Assembly: GCA_020832495.1 (NCBI GenBank)
Contig: JAFIEP010000111.1
Location: forward strand, 1-64,000
Reading direction: 5' to 3'
DNA length: 64,000 nucleotides
Source of the DNA: Acidimicrobiia bacterium
GTDB taxonomy: Bacteria > Actinomycetota > Acidimicrobiia > Acidimicrobiales > Acidimicrobilacustridaceae
Shown one piece after another: positions 54,819-62,221 of this stretch. The notes under the pieces are model-generated. The model did no database searches. It saw only the letters and a list, made by a program, of their open reading frames with translations, and was not told where the DNA came from. Every line of letters starts with the position of its first letter. Positions within the stretch are counted from its first letter, which is position 1. A program made the translations under genes and the position numbers.

Positions 54819-56114
54819 TCAGGCCGAGGCGGTGGCTGCCTCGGCGGTGCGCTGCTCAGGTGGCTTGGGCTCCTTGGGCAGGCCGAGCACCCGTTCACCG
54901 ACGATGTTGCGCTGGATCTGCGAGGTGCCGCCCCAGATGGTCTCGGAGCGGCTGAAGAAGAAGGACGACTGCAGCACCGATGCCGGGTACCGCTCCGAGG
55001 TGCGCCGGGCGCCGTAACCGGGCACTGATTCCTCCACCGACGGGTCACCGGTGAGGATCTGCCCCTCGGCGCCGAGCACGTCGATGGCCAGGTTCATGAT
55101 CTCCTGGTGGTACTCGCTCCAGAACAGCTTGTTGGTGGCGCTGAGGGCGGACACCGCCGGATCCTTGCGGCCGGCAACGATGGCCGAGAGCGACCGCAGA
55201 CCGGCCACCCGCATCAACTGCACCTTGCTGTAGGCCCGCGCCAGCCCCTGGCGGACCAGCGGGTCCTCGATGCGGCCGTTGCGGCGAGCCAGCTCGACGA
55301 TGTGGTCGAGCTCCTTCTCGAAACGCCGGTAGCCGGTGGTGGCCGAGGTGCCCCGCTCGAAGCCGAGCGTGGTCATGGCCACCTTCCAGCCGCTGTTGAC
55401 ACCACCCACAACGTTGTCCTTGGGGCAACGGGCGTCGGTGAAGAAGACCTCTGCGAACTCGGCGGAACCGTCGACCTGCTCGATGGGCCGCACCTCGATG
55501 CCGGGCTGGCGCATCGGACACAACAGGTAGGAGATGCCCTTGTGCTTGGGGGCGTCGGGGTCGGTGCGGCACAGCACGAAGATGTAGTCGGCCACGAAGC
55601 CCTGGGTGGTCCAGATCTTCTGGCCGTTGATGACCCACTCGTCGCCGTCGAGCTCGGCACGGGTCTTCACTGCAGCGAGGTCACTGCCGGCGTCGGGTTC
55701 GGAGAAACCCTGGCACCAGGCGATCTGCCCGCTCAGGATCTTGGGCAGGAACTCCTTCTTCTGCTCCTCGGTCCCCCACTGCAAGATGGTGGGGCCGACG
55801 AGGGTGTCGCCGAAGAAGTCGGCCCGCATCGGCGCCCCGGCGCGGTGGAACTCCTCGGAGAGCACCACACCCTGCATGGTGGTGAGCCCCTTGCCACCGT
55901 ACTCAGCCGGCCAGGTTGCGCAGATCCAGCCGCCCTCGAAGAGCTTCGTCGTCCACGTCTGCTGGAACTCGAGCTTCTCCTCGGGGGTCATCTCGAAGTC
56001 CGGGTCGAACCAGCCCTCGGGGAGGTTCGCCTCGAGCCACGATCGGATCTCGGTGCGGAACTCCTCGGCATCGGCAGGGTAGGTGAGGTCCATCCCTCCA
56101 TGGTGACCGCTCAC
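54819..56114 (-). CDS. Acyl-CoA dehydrogenase (FadE-like)
   Basis: This FAD-dependent acyl-CoA dehydrogenase has 431 residues. Motifs include WPAEYGGKGLTTMQGVVL, GFSEPDAGSDLAAVKTRAELDGDEWVINGQKIWTT (flavin and substrate domain) and the C-terminal SETIWGGTSQIQRNIVGERVLGLP. The start is GTG 56114 or ATG 56093. A palindrome CTGACGGTTCGTCAG lies 20-34 bases upstream of the GTG, nearly identical to that before the acyl-CoA synthetase at 50986, implying joint regulation of fatty or sterol acyl-CoA breakdown. Confidence 0.93.
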   Translation of the reverse strand: MSGHHGGMDLTYPADAEEFRTEIRSWLEANLPEGWFDPDFEMTPEEKLEFQQTWTTKLFEGGWICATWPAEYGGKGLTTMQGVVLSEEFHRAGAPMRADFFGDTLVGPTILQWGTEEQKKEFLPKILSGQIAWCQGFSEPDAGSDLAAVKTRAELDGDEWVINGQKIWTTQGFVADYIFVLCRTDPDAPKHKGISYLLCPMRQPGIEVRPIEQVDGSAEFAEVFFTDARCPKDNVVGGVNSGWKVAMTTLGFERGTSATTGYRRFEKELDHIVELARRNGRIEDPLVRQGLARAYSKVQLMRVAGLRSLSAIVAGRKDPAVSALSATNKLFWSEYHQEIMNLAIDVLGAEGQILTGDPSVEESVPGYGARRTSERYPASVLQSSFFFSRSETIWGGTSQIQRNIVGERVLGLPKEPKPPEQRTAEAATASA

Positions 56115-56132
56115 CGAACGGGGTGCGTAGTT

Positions 56133-56149
56133 TCTGACGGTTCGTCAGA
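56133..56149. promoter_or_regulatory. Operator-like palindrome TCTGACG-GTT-CGTCAGA
   Basis: The seven-base arms are perfect, with a three-base spacer. The 15-base core CTGACGGTTCGTCAG differs at one central position from the site at 52633-52647. It sits just upstream of the acyl-CoA dehydrogenase start, where a repressor could block transcription. Confidence 0.6.
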
Positions 56150-56167
56150 TCAGTCAGATCGAACGGA

Positions 56168-57001
56168 TCAGCAGGTGGCGGCCACCAGGAGGCGGAAGTC
56201 GTCGGAGAAGTTCCCACCGGTGAACGCCACCCACTGCACGGTCCCACCCGTCCCGATGATGACGGTGTCCCGATCGATACCGGCGGGCACGTAGGACGGC
56301 GGGGGAAACCCGGCACAGGCCGTGAAGTAGTTGCAGTCCTCGTAGCCCTCGCCGTTGGACAGGTTGTAGCGATAGGTCATGTCGGGTCGGGCGAGTGATC
56401 CGGTCGTCTGCAACGTGATCGGCGTGCCCGCCGGCTGCACGGGCGCCCGGAAGGCCATACCGACGACGCGGTACCCGACCGGCACCGTCAGCGACCCCAC
56501 GAAGTAGGCGCTCCCGGTCACCCGCCGCCGCGCATGGACGTAGTAGGAGAAGACCGTTGTCCCGACGGGCACCACGTCCGTGCCGGTGGTGGTCGGGATG
56601 GTGAAGGTGCCCGGGCCGGTGGCGTCGACCTCGAGGGCGGACCCGATCGTCACCGGTCCCTGTTCGAACCACACCAGGCTCTGCGGTATCGACGGAGGGA
56701 TGTCACCTGCAGGGGTGCTGTCGCCGAGGTTCGAGGTGTTCTCCCCGACAGCAGGCACGACGAAGGAGGTGTTGGCACCCATCGTCAGGGTGGGAGGAAC
56801 CGTCGGGTCACAGGTGGCGGCCGCCGCAGCCTGCACGGTGGTGATCGACGGCGCCATCCACGCCGCGGTGGTGGCCGCCACCCCGCCGACGAGCAGGCGG
56901 CGCCGCGTCAGTGCACTGGAGGCTGTCGCCCGATCCGCACCTGCCCTTGCCATCAGTGGCCTTCCCACTGATGGTCGGTCGTTCGACCTCCGCTCGCCCA
57001 T
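56168..57001 (-). CDS. Tat-type secreted protein of unknown function
   Basis: This 277-residue protein has a twin-arginine-like leader (LTRRRLLVGGVAATTAAW) with cleavage near QAAAAATC. The mature part has few cysteines (CDP, DCNYFTAC) and beta-rich PTTTGTDVVPVGTTVFSYYVHARRR and GSLTVPVGYRVVGMAFRAPV segments, with no recognised family. ATG 57001 is preferred because TAGTAT lies exactly six bases upstream; an upstream TTG start is unlikely. Its layout matches the secreted protein at 50081-50890. Confidence 0.7.
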   Translation of the reverse strand: MGERRSNDRPSVGRPLMARAGADRATASSALTRRRLLVGGVAATTAAWMAPSITTVQAAAAATCDPTVPPTLTMGANTSFVVPAVGENTSNLGDSTPAGDIPPSIPQSLVWFEQGPVTIGSALEVDATGPGTFTIPTTTGTDVVPVGTTVFSYYVHARRRVTGSAYFVGSLTVPVGYRVVGMAFRAPVQPAGTPITLQTTGSLARPDMTYRYNLSNGEGYEDCNYFTACAGFPPPSYVPAGIDRDTVIIGTGGTVQWVAFTGGNFSDDFRLLVAATC

Positions 57002-57007
57002 CAACAA

Positions 57008-57013
57008 ATACTA
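57008..57013 (-). promoter_or_regulatory. Leaderless TAGTAT -10 box
   Basis: TAGTAT on the minus strand is followed by six bases and ATG 57001. The surrounding CAACAAATACTAGCG is locally AT-rich for this genome. Confidence 0.55.
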
Positions 57014-57112
57014 GCGTTGTTCTAGGATTGTCCTCTTCCTCAAACCGCTCAGTTCAGTCCGGTACAGTGCCGACCACCATCTTGGCGGGGCAGAACAGAA
57101 CACGAGGCTGGC

Positions 57113-57787
57113 ATGAGCGAGGCAATCGGACCGGTGCTGGCGCTCGGAGCGGCGGTGGGGGCCAGCCCCATCCCACTCATCGCCATCGTGGCGGTGTTGT
57201 TCTCTGCCCGGTCGAAGGTGAACGGCCTCGTGTTCCTCGCCGTGTGGTGCACCGGTCTCGCGGCGCTGACCACCGGGGCCTACCTGCTGGCCGTGTCGCT
57301 CGACATCGGGAGCGGCGACGCCGCCACCGACCGAGGGGTGCAATGGGCGCGCCTCGCCCTTGGCATCGTGCTGATCTCGGCCGCCGCCATCAAATGGCGG
57401 CGACGGCCCGGGCCGACCGACGAACCAACCCTGCCCGGATGGATGAGCGGCCTCGACCGACTCTCCGTGGGGCGCACCGTGCTGCTCGCTGGCGGGCTCA
57501 GCCTCAACCCGAAGAACCTGATGCTCGCCGGCGCAGCAGCAGTGACCCTGGCCGAGTCCGAACTGACGACGACCCACGTGGCGACGGGGATCGCCGGGTT
57601 CGCCGTGCTCGGGAGCGCTCCAGTCGCCACCGCCGTCGTCTATCGCCTCGTGGGGGGTGACCGCGCCACGGTTCGGCTCGAGCGGCTGCGCGCGTGGCTG
57701 GCTCGACACAACACGACCGTGGTCGCCGCCCTGTTCGCCACCATCGGGGCGATCCTGATCGCCCAGGGCCTCGGCCTGCTGTCCTGA
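57113..57787 (+). CDS. GAP/Sap-family membrane protein
   Basis: This 224-residue polytopic membrane protein of the GAP (Sap, LysE-like exporter) group has about six hydrophobic segments. Signatures are GAAVGASPIPLIAIVAVLFSARSKVNGLVFLAVW at the start and GGLSLNPKNLMLAGAAAVTLAE in the middle. In mycobacteria members are tied to glycolipid transport. GAGG lies six bases before the ATG, and TACAGT at 57063 is a candidate -10. Confidence 0.8.
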   Translation: MSEAIGPVLALGAAVGASPIPLIAIVAVLFSARSKVNGLVFLAVWCTGLAALTTGAYLLAVSLDIGSGDAATDRGVQWARLALGIVLISAAAIKWRRRPGPTDEPTLPGWMSGLDRLSVGRTVLLAGGLSLNPKNLMLAGAAAVTLAESELTTTHVATGIAGFAVLGSAPVATAVVYRLVGGDRATVRLERLRAWLARHNTTVVAALFATIGAILIAQGLGLLS

Positions 57788-57942
57788 CGCCCCCACCGCC
57801 CGATTCGGTGCGGAGGATCTTGCGGAGCGACGGCGACCATGCCTCACCGACAACCCGAGGACACCAGCGGTGACCGAAACGGGAGCAGCTCAGATGCCGG
57901 ACAGGGCAGCGCGTCGACTTCGAGGCTCGTCGGGCACGCCGC

Positions 57943-57948
57943 TAGCCT
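57943..57948 (+). promoter_or_regulatory. Leaderless TAGCCT -10 box of the FrhB-like gene
   Basis: TAGCCT is followed by seven bases (CCCAACC) and ATG 57956, with no ribosome site. Confidence 0.5.
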
Positions 57949-57955
57949 CCCAACC

Positions 57956-59125
57956 ATGAGCACCGTCGCCGAGGCCTCGCCCACCGCACCCAAGGCCCGC
58001 TGGACGCACCAGTGGAAGGAACTCTACGAAGAGGTCATCGACTCGGGCCTGTGCACCGGATGTGCGGGATGTGTCATCGCGTGTCCGCACGACGTCATCG
58101 GCTACCACCACGCCGAAGGCGAGTACAAGCCGTTCCACCTCGAGGAGGAACTGGGCCACGCCGACTGCGTGCACGGCCAGAAGGGGTGCACCAGCTGCAC
58201 GAGGGCCTGCCCCAGGTTCCGCACGTGGGAGAGCGACGCCAACGAGCACCTGTTCGACGCCCAGCGCGAACCTGGCGACATGTCGGGCATCTACTCCGAC
58301 ATCCTGCTGGTGCGCGCCTCGGACGAGATGGTGTTGCGCATGGGCCAGGACGGCGGTCTGGTGTCGGCCATCCTCATCTGGGCCATGGAGCACGACTACA
58401 TCGACGGCGCCCTCACCTCGTTCCTCGACGGCGCGGCAGGCGACTGGAAGGCCAAGCCCGGGGTGGCGGCCAACCGCGACGAGGTGTTGGCCTCGGCGGG
58501 CAGCCGGTACACCTATTCGGCCAACACGCTGGCCATCGACGAGGCTCGCGAGCGGGGCCTGTCGAAGCTGGCGCTGGTGGGCATGTCGTGTCAGTCGTCG
58601 GTGCCGCCGGTGATGTGGCACCGCAAGGCGGGGAAGGTGTCGAAGCCCATCGTGTTCAACATCGGCCTGCTGTGCTCGAAGACCTTCGACGATGCCATCT
58701 TCGCGGAACTGTTCTGGGCCAAGTACCGCCTGGCCAAGCAGGACATGGTGAAGATGAACATCAAGGGCGTCTTCCAGATCTGGATGCGTGACGGCACCTA
58801 CCACGAGATCAACCTCAAGGAGTGCCACGCCTGGACCCGCGAAGGCTGCACCCACTGCCCCGACTTCGCCGCCGAACACGCCGACATCTCATGTGGGGGC
58901 ATCGGTGAGAACGCCGACTGGACCCTCACCATCGTCCGCACCGAGCTGGGCCGCGAGATCATCAAGCGCATGATCGCCGACGGCTCCATCGAGACTCGTC
59001 CCGGCGACGACGATCCCGGCGCCATCGCCCTCATGCACAAGCTGGCGGCCAAGAGCCGGGCACGCTGGCCGGCGTGGGCCGACGACCAGGTGCGCCTCGG
59101 ACTCCCCGAGAAGAAGAAGCGCTAG
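57956..59125 (+). CDS. Coenzyme F420 FrhB-type oxidoreductase with two ferredoxin-like clusters
   Basis: This 389-residue protein of the F420 hydrogenase/dehydrogenase beta-subunit family has CTGCAGCVIACPHD (about 32-45) and CTSCTRACPRF (about 79-89) for two [4Fe-4S] clusters, then the FrhB-type flavin and F420 domain with MGQDGGLVSAILIWAME, AGSRYTYSANTLAIDEA, LALVGMSCQSSVPPV and CTHCPDFAAEHADISCGG. No hydrogenase, FpoF partner or F420 biosynthesis gene is nearby, so electron donor and acceptor are unknown. It probably acts as a soluble F420-linked ferredoxin reductase or dehydrogenase. Confidence 0.85.
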   Translation: MSTVAEASPTAPKARWTHQWKELYEEVIDSGLCTGCAGCVIACPHDVIGYHHAEGEYKPFHLEEELGHADCVHGQKGCTSCTRACPRFRTWESDANEHLFDAQREPGDMSGIYSDILLVRASDEMVLRMGQDGGLVSAILIWAMEHDYIDGALTSFLDGAAGDWKAKPGVAANRDEVLASAGSRYTYSANTLAIDEARERGLSKLALVGMSCQSSVPPVMWHRKAGKVSKPIVFNIGLLCSKTFDDAIFAELFWAKYRLAKQDMVKMNIKGVFQIWMRDGTYHEINLKECHAWTREGCTHCPDFAAEHADISCGGIGENADWTLTIVRTELGREIIKRMIADGSIETRPGDDDPGAIALMHKLAAKSRARWPAWADDQVRLGLPEKKKR

Positions 59126-59161
59126 CGGCTCGCCGCAACCAGGCGACCGGACGAGCGACGC

Positions 59162-59773
59162 TCAGGTCGTCGTGGTGGTGTCGTCGTCGTTGTCGCCCTC
59201 GGACTGTTCGTCGTCGGCGTCATCGCTCCCGGACTCGTCCTCGCCGTCCTCAGCGCCGGCGTCTTGCTCCTCGACCTCTGTCGTCTCCTCGGCTTCGTCG
59301 GCTTTCGCCTCGGCGTCGTCGGCGGCCACTGACGCCTCCGTGGCGTCGCTGCACGCCTCGAGTTCCTCGCGCACGAAGTCGGGCAGGTCGTCGATCGCCT
59401 CGGGATCGGACTGCAGTTCCTGGTTCAAGTCGACGAAGCTCGGTGAGCGCGTCGGATACCCCCGGAAGGTGAGCTGGCCGTCGTCGTCCTCGCGGGTCTC
59501 GCGGTCCTCTTCGTCGTAGGGCACGTTGGCCACGAACACGTCGTAGCGGCAGGAGCAGACGGTCTCGATGTCGGTCACCGACGGAAGGTCGGTGCCGCCC
59601 TCCTCGCGGGCGGCGGCCAGCGCCGCCAGGCAGCCCTCCTCGAACATGGCCTCCACCTCGGGGCCGTAGGCCTCGGGCTGGTTGCTGGGGATGGTGCACC
59701 CCGCCACGAGCAGCAGACCCAGTGCCAGCGGCGCGACGACGCGGGCACGACGACGGAGGATGGAGCGGGACAT
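59162..59773 (-). CDS. Lipoprotein with an acidic low-complexity tail
   Basis: This 203-residue lipoprotein has lipobox LLVAGC near residue 26. The middle part carries CLAALAAAREE, ETVCSCRYDVFVANVPYDEE and ELEACSDA, reminiscent of small exported heme- or peptide-binding folds, but no family is recognised. The tail from about residue 140 is nearly all Glu, Asp, Ala and Ser ending DDDTTTTT. The ATG at 59773 follows AGAGG. Confidence 0.7.
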   Translation of the reverse strand: MSRSILRRRARVVAPLALGLLLVAGCTIPSNQPEAYGPEVEAMFEEGCLAALAAAREEGGTDLPSVTDIETVCSCRYDVFVANVPYDEEDRETREDDDGQLTFRGYPTRSPSFVDLNQELQSDPEAIDDLPDFVREELEACSDATEASVAADDAEAKADEAEETTEVEEQDAGAEDGEDESGSDDADDEQSEGDNDDDTTTTT

Positions 59774-59884
59774 CAGTGACCTCTCGGGTGCGGACAACGA
59801 ACGGAGACGCTAGCCGTCGGGTGGCACGACGGTCACACCGGGAAACGAGCGTCGGACGCCCGCTGGGGTGAGCGCCAGCTCGGT

Positions 59885-60133
59885 TCAGTCGGCGAGGGAG
59901 GCCAGGTATTCGAGGTGGGCACCGCTCGCCCTCAGGTCGATCTCACGACCGACCGGGGTGGTGTCGGGGCCCGAGGACTCCTCAACAACGAGCGCCGCCC
60001 ACAGGCCGCGGGGGCCGCGGGGCGCAGGCTGGGTCACCATGCGCACATCGTCGACGCCGCTGGCCATGGGCTCGACCCGGCCGCCAGCCATTGCTGGGGA
60101 AGCGGTGGGGGCGGGACGCTCAGCGAGGGCCAT
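59885..60133 (-). CDS. Small hypothetical protein
   Basis: This 82-residue reading frame without signal or membrane helix carries RMVTQPAPRGPRGLWAALVVEESSGPDTTPVG. Codon-position GC bias is compatible with coding, but there is no family match and no convincing ribosome site. It lies between the lipoprotein and uracil-DNA glycosylase genes and could be spurious. Confidence 0.4.
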   Translation of the reverse strand: MALAERPAPTASPAMAGGRVEPMASGVDDVRMVTQPAPRGPRGLWAALVVEESSGPDTTPVGREIDLRASGAHLEYLASLAD

Positions 60134-60197
60134 ACCCTGATGATGACCGCTACGGCGGTGCGGCGAATGAGTCGCACGACCTATTTTTCTATGAATG

Positions 60198-60220
60198 GGT
60201 CAAAAGTCTCACTTTTGACC
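60198..60220. terminator. AT-rich perfect hairpin at the glycosylase 3' end
   Basis: GGTCAAAAGT at 60198-60207, CTC, and ACTTTTGACC at 60211-60220 form a 10-base perfect stem with a three-base loop. The minus-strand gene's last codons and stop lie inside it. The AT-rich composition stands out; read downstream there is an A-rich rather than T-rich tail, so it may be an unconventional terminator. Confidence 0.55.
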
Positions 60221-60901
60221 AGACCGGTCGGCGAGGGCCCGTGCACGGCCGAAGACGGCGTCGAGCATGTCCTCGGTGAGCGTCCCGGTGAAGGTGTTCT
60301 GCTGGCTCACGTGGTAGGAGCACAGCAGCACCGGGCCATCCGCAACCTCCACCTCGACGCCGTGACCGAACCGCGGCCGAGGACGAAACCCCAGTTCGCG
60401 GGCCATCACCTGGTAGGCGAACTGGCCCAGCACCACGATCACCGCCAGGTTCTCGAGCAGCGCCAGTTCGCGCCGCAGGAACGGGAGGCACTGGTCGCGC
60501 TCGGTCACGGTCGGCTTGTTGGCCGGGGGCGCACAGCGCACCGGTGCGGTGATCCACGCCCCGTCGAGCACCAATCCATCGCCCCGGCCCACGCTCTCGG
60601 GTCGGTTGGCGAACCCGGCCCGCCACAACGCCCGATAGAGCCACTCCCCCGACCGGTCCCCGGTGAACATGCGTCCGGTTCGGTTGGCTCCATGGGCAGC
60701 CGGTGCCAACCCCACCACCGCCACGCGGGCCCCGGGGTCACCGAAGCCCGGCACCGGGCGACCCCAGTAGTCCTCCTCGGCATAGGCCGCCCGCTTGGTG
60801 GCGGCCACCTCCTCCCGCCAGGCCACCAGTCGCGGACAGGCGCTGCAGGCCACCACCTCGGCCTCGAGGGCGGCGAGCAGTGGCGGCAACTCGGGCTCCA
60901 T
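60209..60901 (-). CDS. Uracil-DNA glycosylase, UDGb (family 5)
   Basis: This base-excision repair enzyme removes uracil or deaminated bases from DNA. The 230 residues contain the iron-sulfur-type Cys pair CSACPRLVAW (about 19-28), the active-site motif GLAPAAHGANRTGRMFTGD near 65 and the second motif CSYHVSQQNTFTGTLT, in which HVSQQN replaces the more common HPSxxN. TAGCGT on the minus strand (60911-60916) is nine bases from the ATG. The end of the gene is inside a hairpin. Confidence 0.9.
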   Translation of the reverse strand: MEPELPPLLAALEAEVVACSACPRLVAWREEVAATKRAAYAEEDYWGRPVPGFGDPGARVAVVGLAPAAHGANRTGRMFTGDRSGEWLYRALWRAGFANRPESVGRGDGLVLDGAWITAPVRCAPPANKPTVTERDQCLPFLRRELALLENLAVIVVLGQFAYQVMARELGFRPRPRFGHGVEVEVADGPVLLCSYHVSQQNTFTGTLTEDMLDAVFGRARALADRSGQK

Positions 60902-60910
60902 GGTCTGCTG

Positions 60911-60916
60911 ACGCTA
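60911..60916 (-). promoter_or_regulatory. TAGCGT -10 box of the glycosylase gene
   Basis: TAGCGT on the minus strand lies nine bases before ATG 60901; a diverging TAGCGT for the phosphatase gene lies on the plus strand at 60972. Confidence 0.45.
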
Positions 60917-60971
60917 CTGCCCCGAGCACCCGAGACCGGTCCGCCCCGGCGGGGTTCGCTGCAGCCGTTGG

Positions 60972-60977
60972 TAGCGT
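60972..60977 (+). promoter_or_regulatory. Leaderless TAGCGT -10 box
   Basis: TAGCGT is followed by six bases (GCTGGG) and ATG 60984, a textbook leaderless spacing. Confidence 0.55.
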
Positions 60978-60983
60978 GCTGGG

Positions 60984-61631
60984 ATGGCTCCCCGCCGCCC
61001 CAAGCCCACCTCGACGACGGTGTTGTTCGTCCGTCACGGCACCACGCCCAGCACCGGCAAGATCCTGCCCGGGAGGGCGGCCGGGCTGCACCTGTCGGAT
61101 CGAGGGGTCGAACAGGCCACCCGGGTGGCCGGCCGTATCGGCGCGCTCGAACGGGTGACTGCGGTGTACGCCTCCCCCATGGAACGCACCCGTGAGACCG
61201 CTGCACCTATCGCTCGGGCCTGCGGGTTGCGAGTGCGCTCGGCCAAGGGCCTCATCGAGTGCGACTTCGGTGACTGGACGGGGCGCTCACTGGCCGACCT
61301 CCGCAAGCTGCCTGCCTGGCAGCAGGTGCAACAGAACCCGAGCGGCTTCCGTTTCCCCGGCGGCGAGTCCTTCACCGAGATGCAGCAACGAATGTGCTCG
61401 GCCGTGGCCGCCCTCGTGGCCCGCCACCCGGGAGACACCATCGTGGCCGTGTCCCACGCCGACCCCATCAAGGCCGCCGTGGCACAGGCCATGGGCGTCC
61501 ACCTCGACCTGTTCCAACGGATCGTGGTGAGTCCGTGCTCGGTCAGCGCGGTGTGGTACGGCCCGTCGGGTCCGGCGGTGCTCACCACCAACTCCACCGG
61601 CGACGACCTCTCCGAACTGGCGCTGTCGTGA
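60984..61631 (+). CDS. MSMEG_4193-type histidine phosphatase family protein
   Basis: This 215-residue histidine phosphatase begins APRRPKPTSTTVLFVRHGTT (catalytic RHG), with ASPMERTRETAAPIA, ECDFGDWTGRSLADL and VSHADPIKAAVAQAMG carrying the second His. It belongs to the actinobacterial group that sits beside DUF3090 and SCO1664-type genes, in that order here (gaps 70 and 7 bases). Substrate unknown. Leaderless start at ATG 60984. Confidence 0.9.
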   Translation: MAPRRPKPTSTTVLFVRHGTTPSTGKILPGRAAGLHLSDRGVEQATRVAGRIGALERVTAVYASPMERTRETAAPIARACGLRVRSAKGLIECDFGDWTGRSLADLRKLPAWQQVQQNPSGFRFPGGESFTEMQQRMCSAVAALVARHPGDTIVAVSHADPIKAAVAQAMGVHLDLFQRIVVSPCSVSAVWYGPSGPAVLTTNSTGDDLSELALS

Positions 61632-61701
61632 GCCAACCGACGACGACCGCCGCGCCGCTCGGACCACCCGCCGAGGCGCCGCTGCGGCAGGCGACGACTC
61701 C

Positions 61702-62214
61702 ATGACCGCGTCGTTCGACCTCCCCGATCCGGTGCGCTTCACCACCGGCACCGTCGGCCCCCCGGGCCAGCGGGTCTTCTACCTGCAAGCGGCCGACCCG
61801 CTCCAGGTGGTCACCCTCAAGCTCGAGAAGCAGCAGGTGGCCGCTCTGTGTGACTACCTGGCCGGCATCCTGGCCGACCTGCCAGAAGTGACCGAACCGC
61901 CGCCGACGGCCATGGACTTGTCGGAACCGGTGGTGGCGGAATGGGCAGTGGGCACGCTGGCGGTGGCCTATGAACAGGCCAACGACCGCATCGTGCTCGT
62001 GGCCGAAGAACTGGTGGAGACCATCTCCGACGACGAGACCGGCGAGGAGATCCCCGTCGACATCCCCGCCACAGCGCGCTTCCTGCTCACCCGCAGCCAG
62101 GTGGCAGCCTTCATCGAGCGCGGTAACGAGCGGGTCACCGCCGGGCGGCGCACCTGCCACCTGTGTGGGCGCCCCATCGACCCCGAGGGGCACATGTGCC
62201 CCCGCCTGAACTGA
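61702..62214 (+). CDS. DUF3090 family protein with C-terminal zinc site
   Basis: This 170-residue actinobacterial conserved protein starts MTASFDLPDPVRFTTGTVG and contains RVFYLQAADPLQVVTLKLEKQQV, EWAVGTLAVAYEQANDRIVLVAEE and a zinc-type end TCHLCGRPIDPEGHMCPRLN (C-x2-C and HxC). Function unknown; it travels with the MSMEG_4193-like phosphatase and SCO1664-like protein in Actinobacteria. Confidence 0.9.
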   Translation: MTASFDLPDPVRFTTGTVGPPGQRVFYLQAADPLQVVTLKLEKQQVAALCDYLAGILADLPEVTEPPPTAMDLSEPVVAEWAVGTLAVAYEQANDRIVLVAEELVETISDDETGEEIPVDIPATARFLLTRSQVAAFIERGNERVTAGRRTCHLCGRPIDPEGHMCPRLN

Positions 62215-62221
62215 GCGAGCG

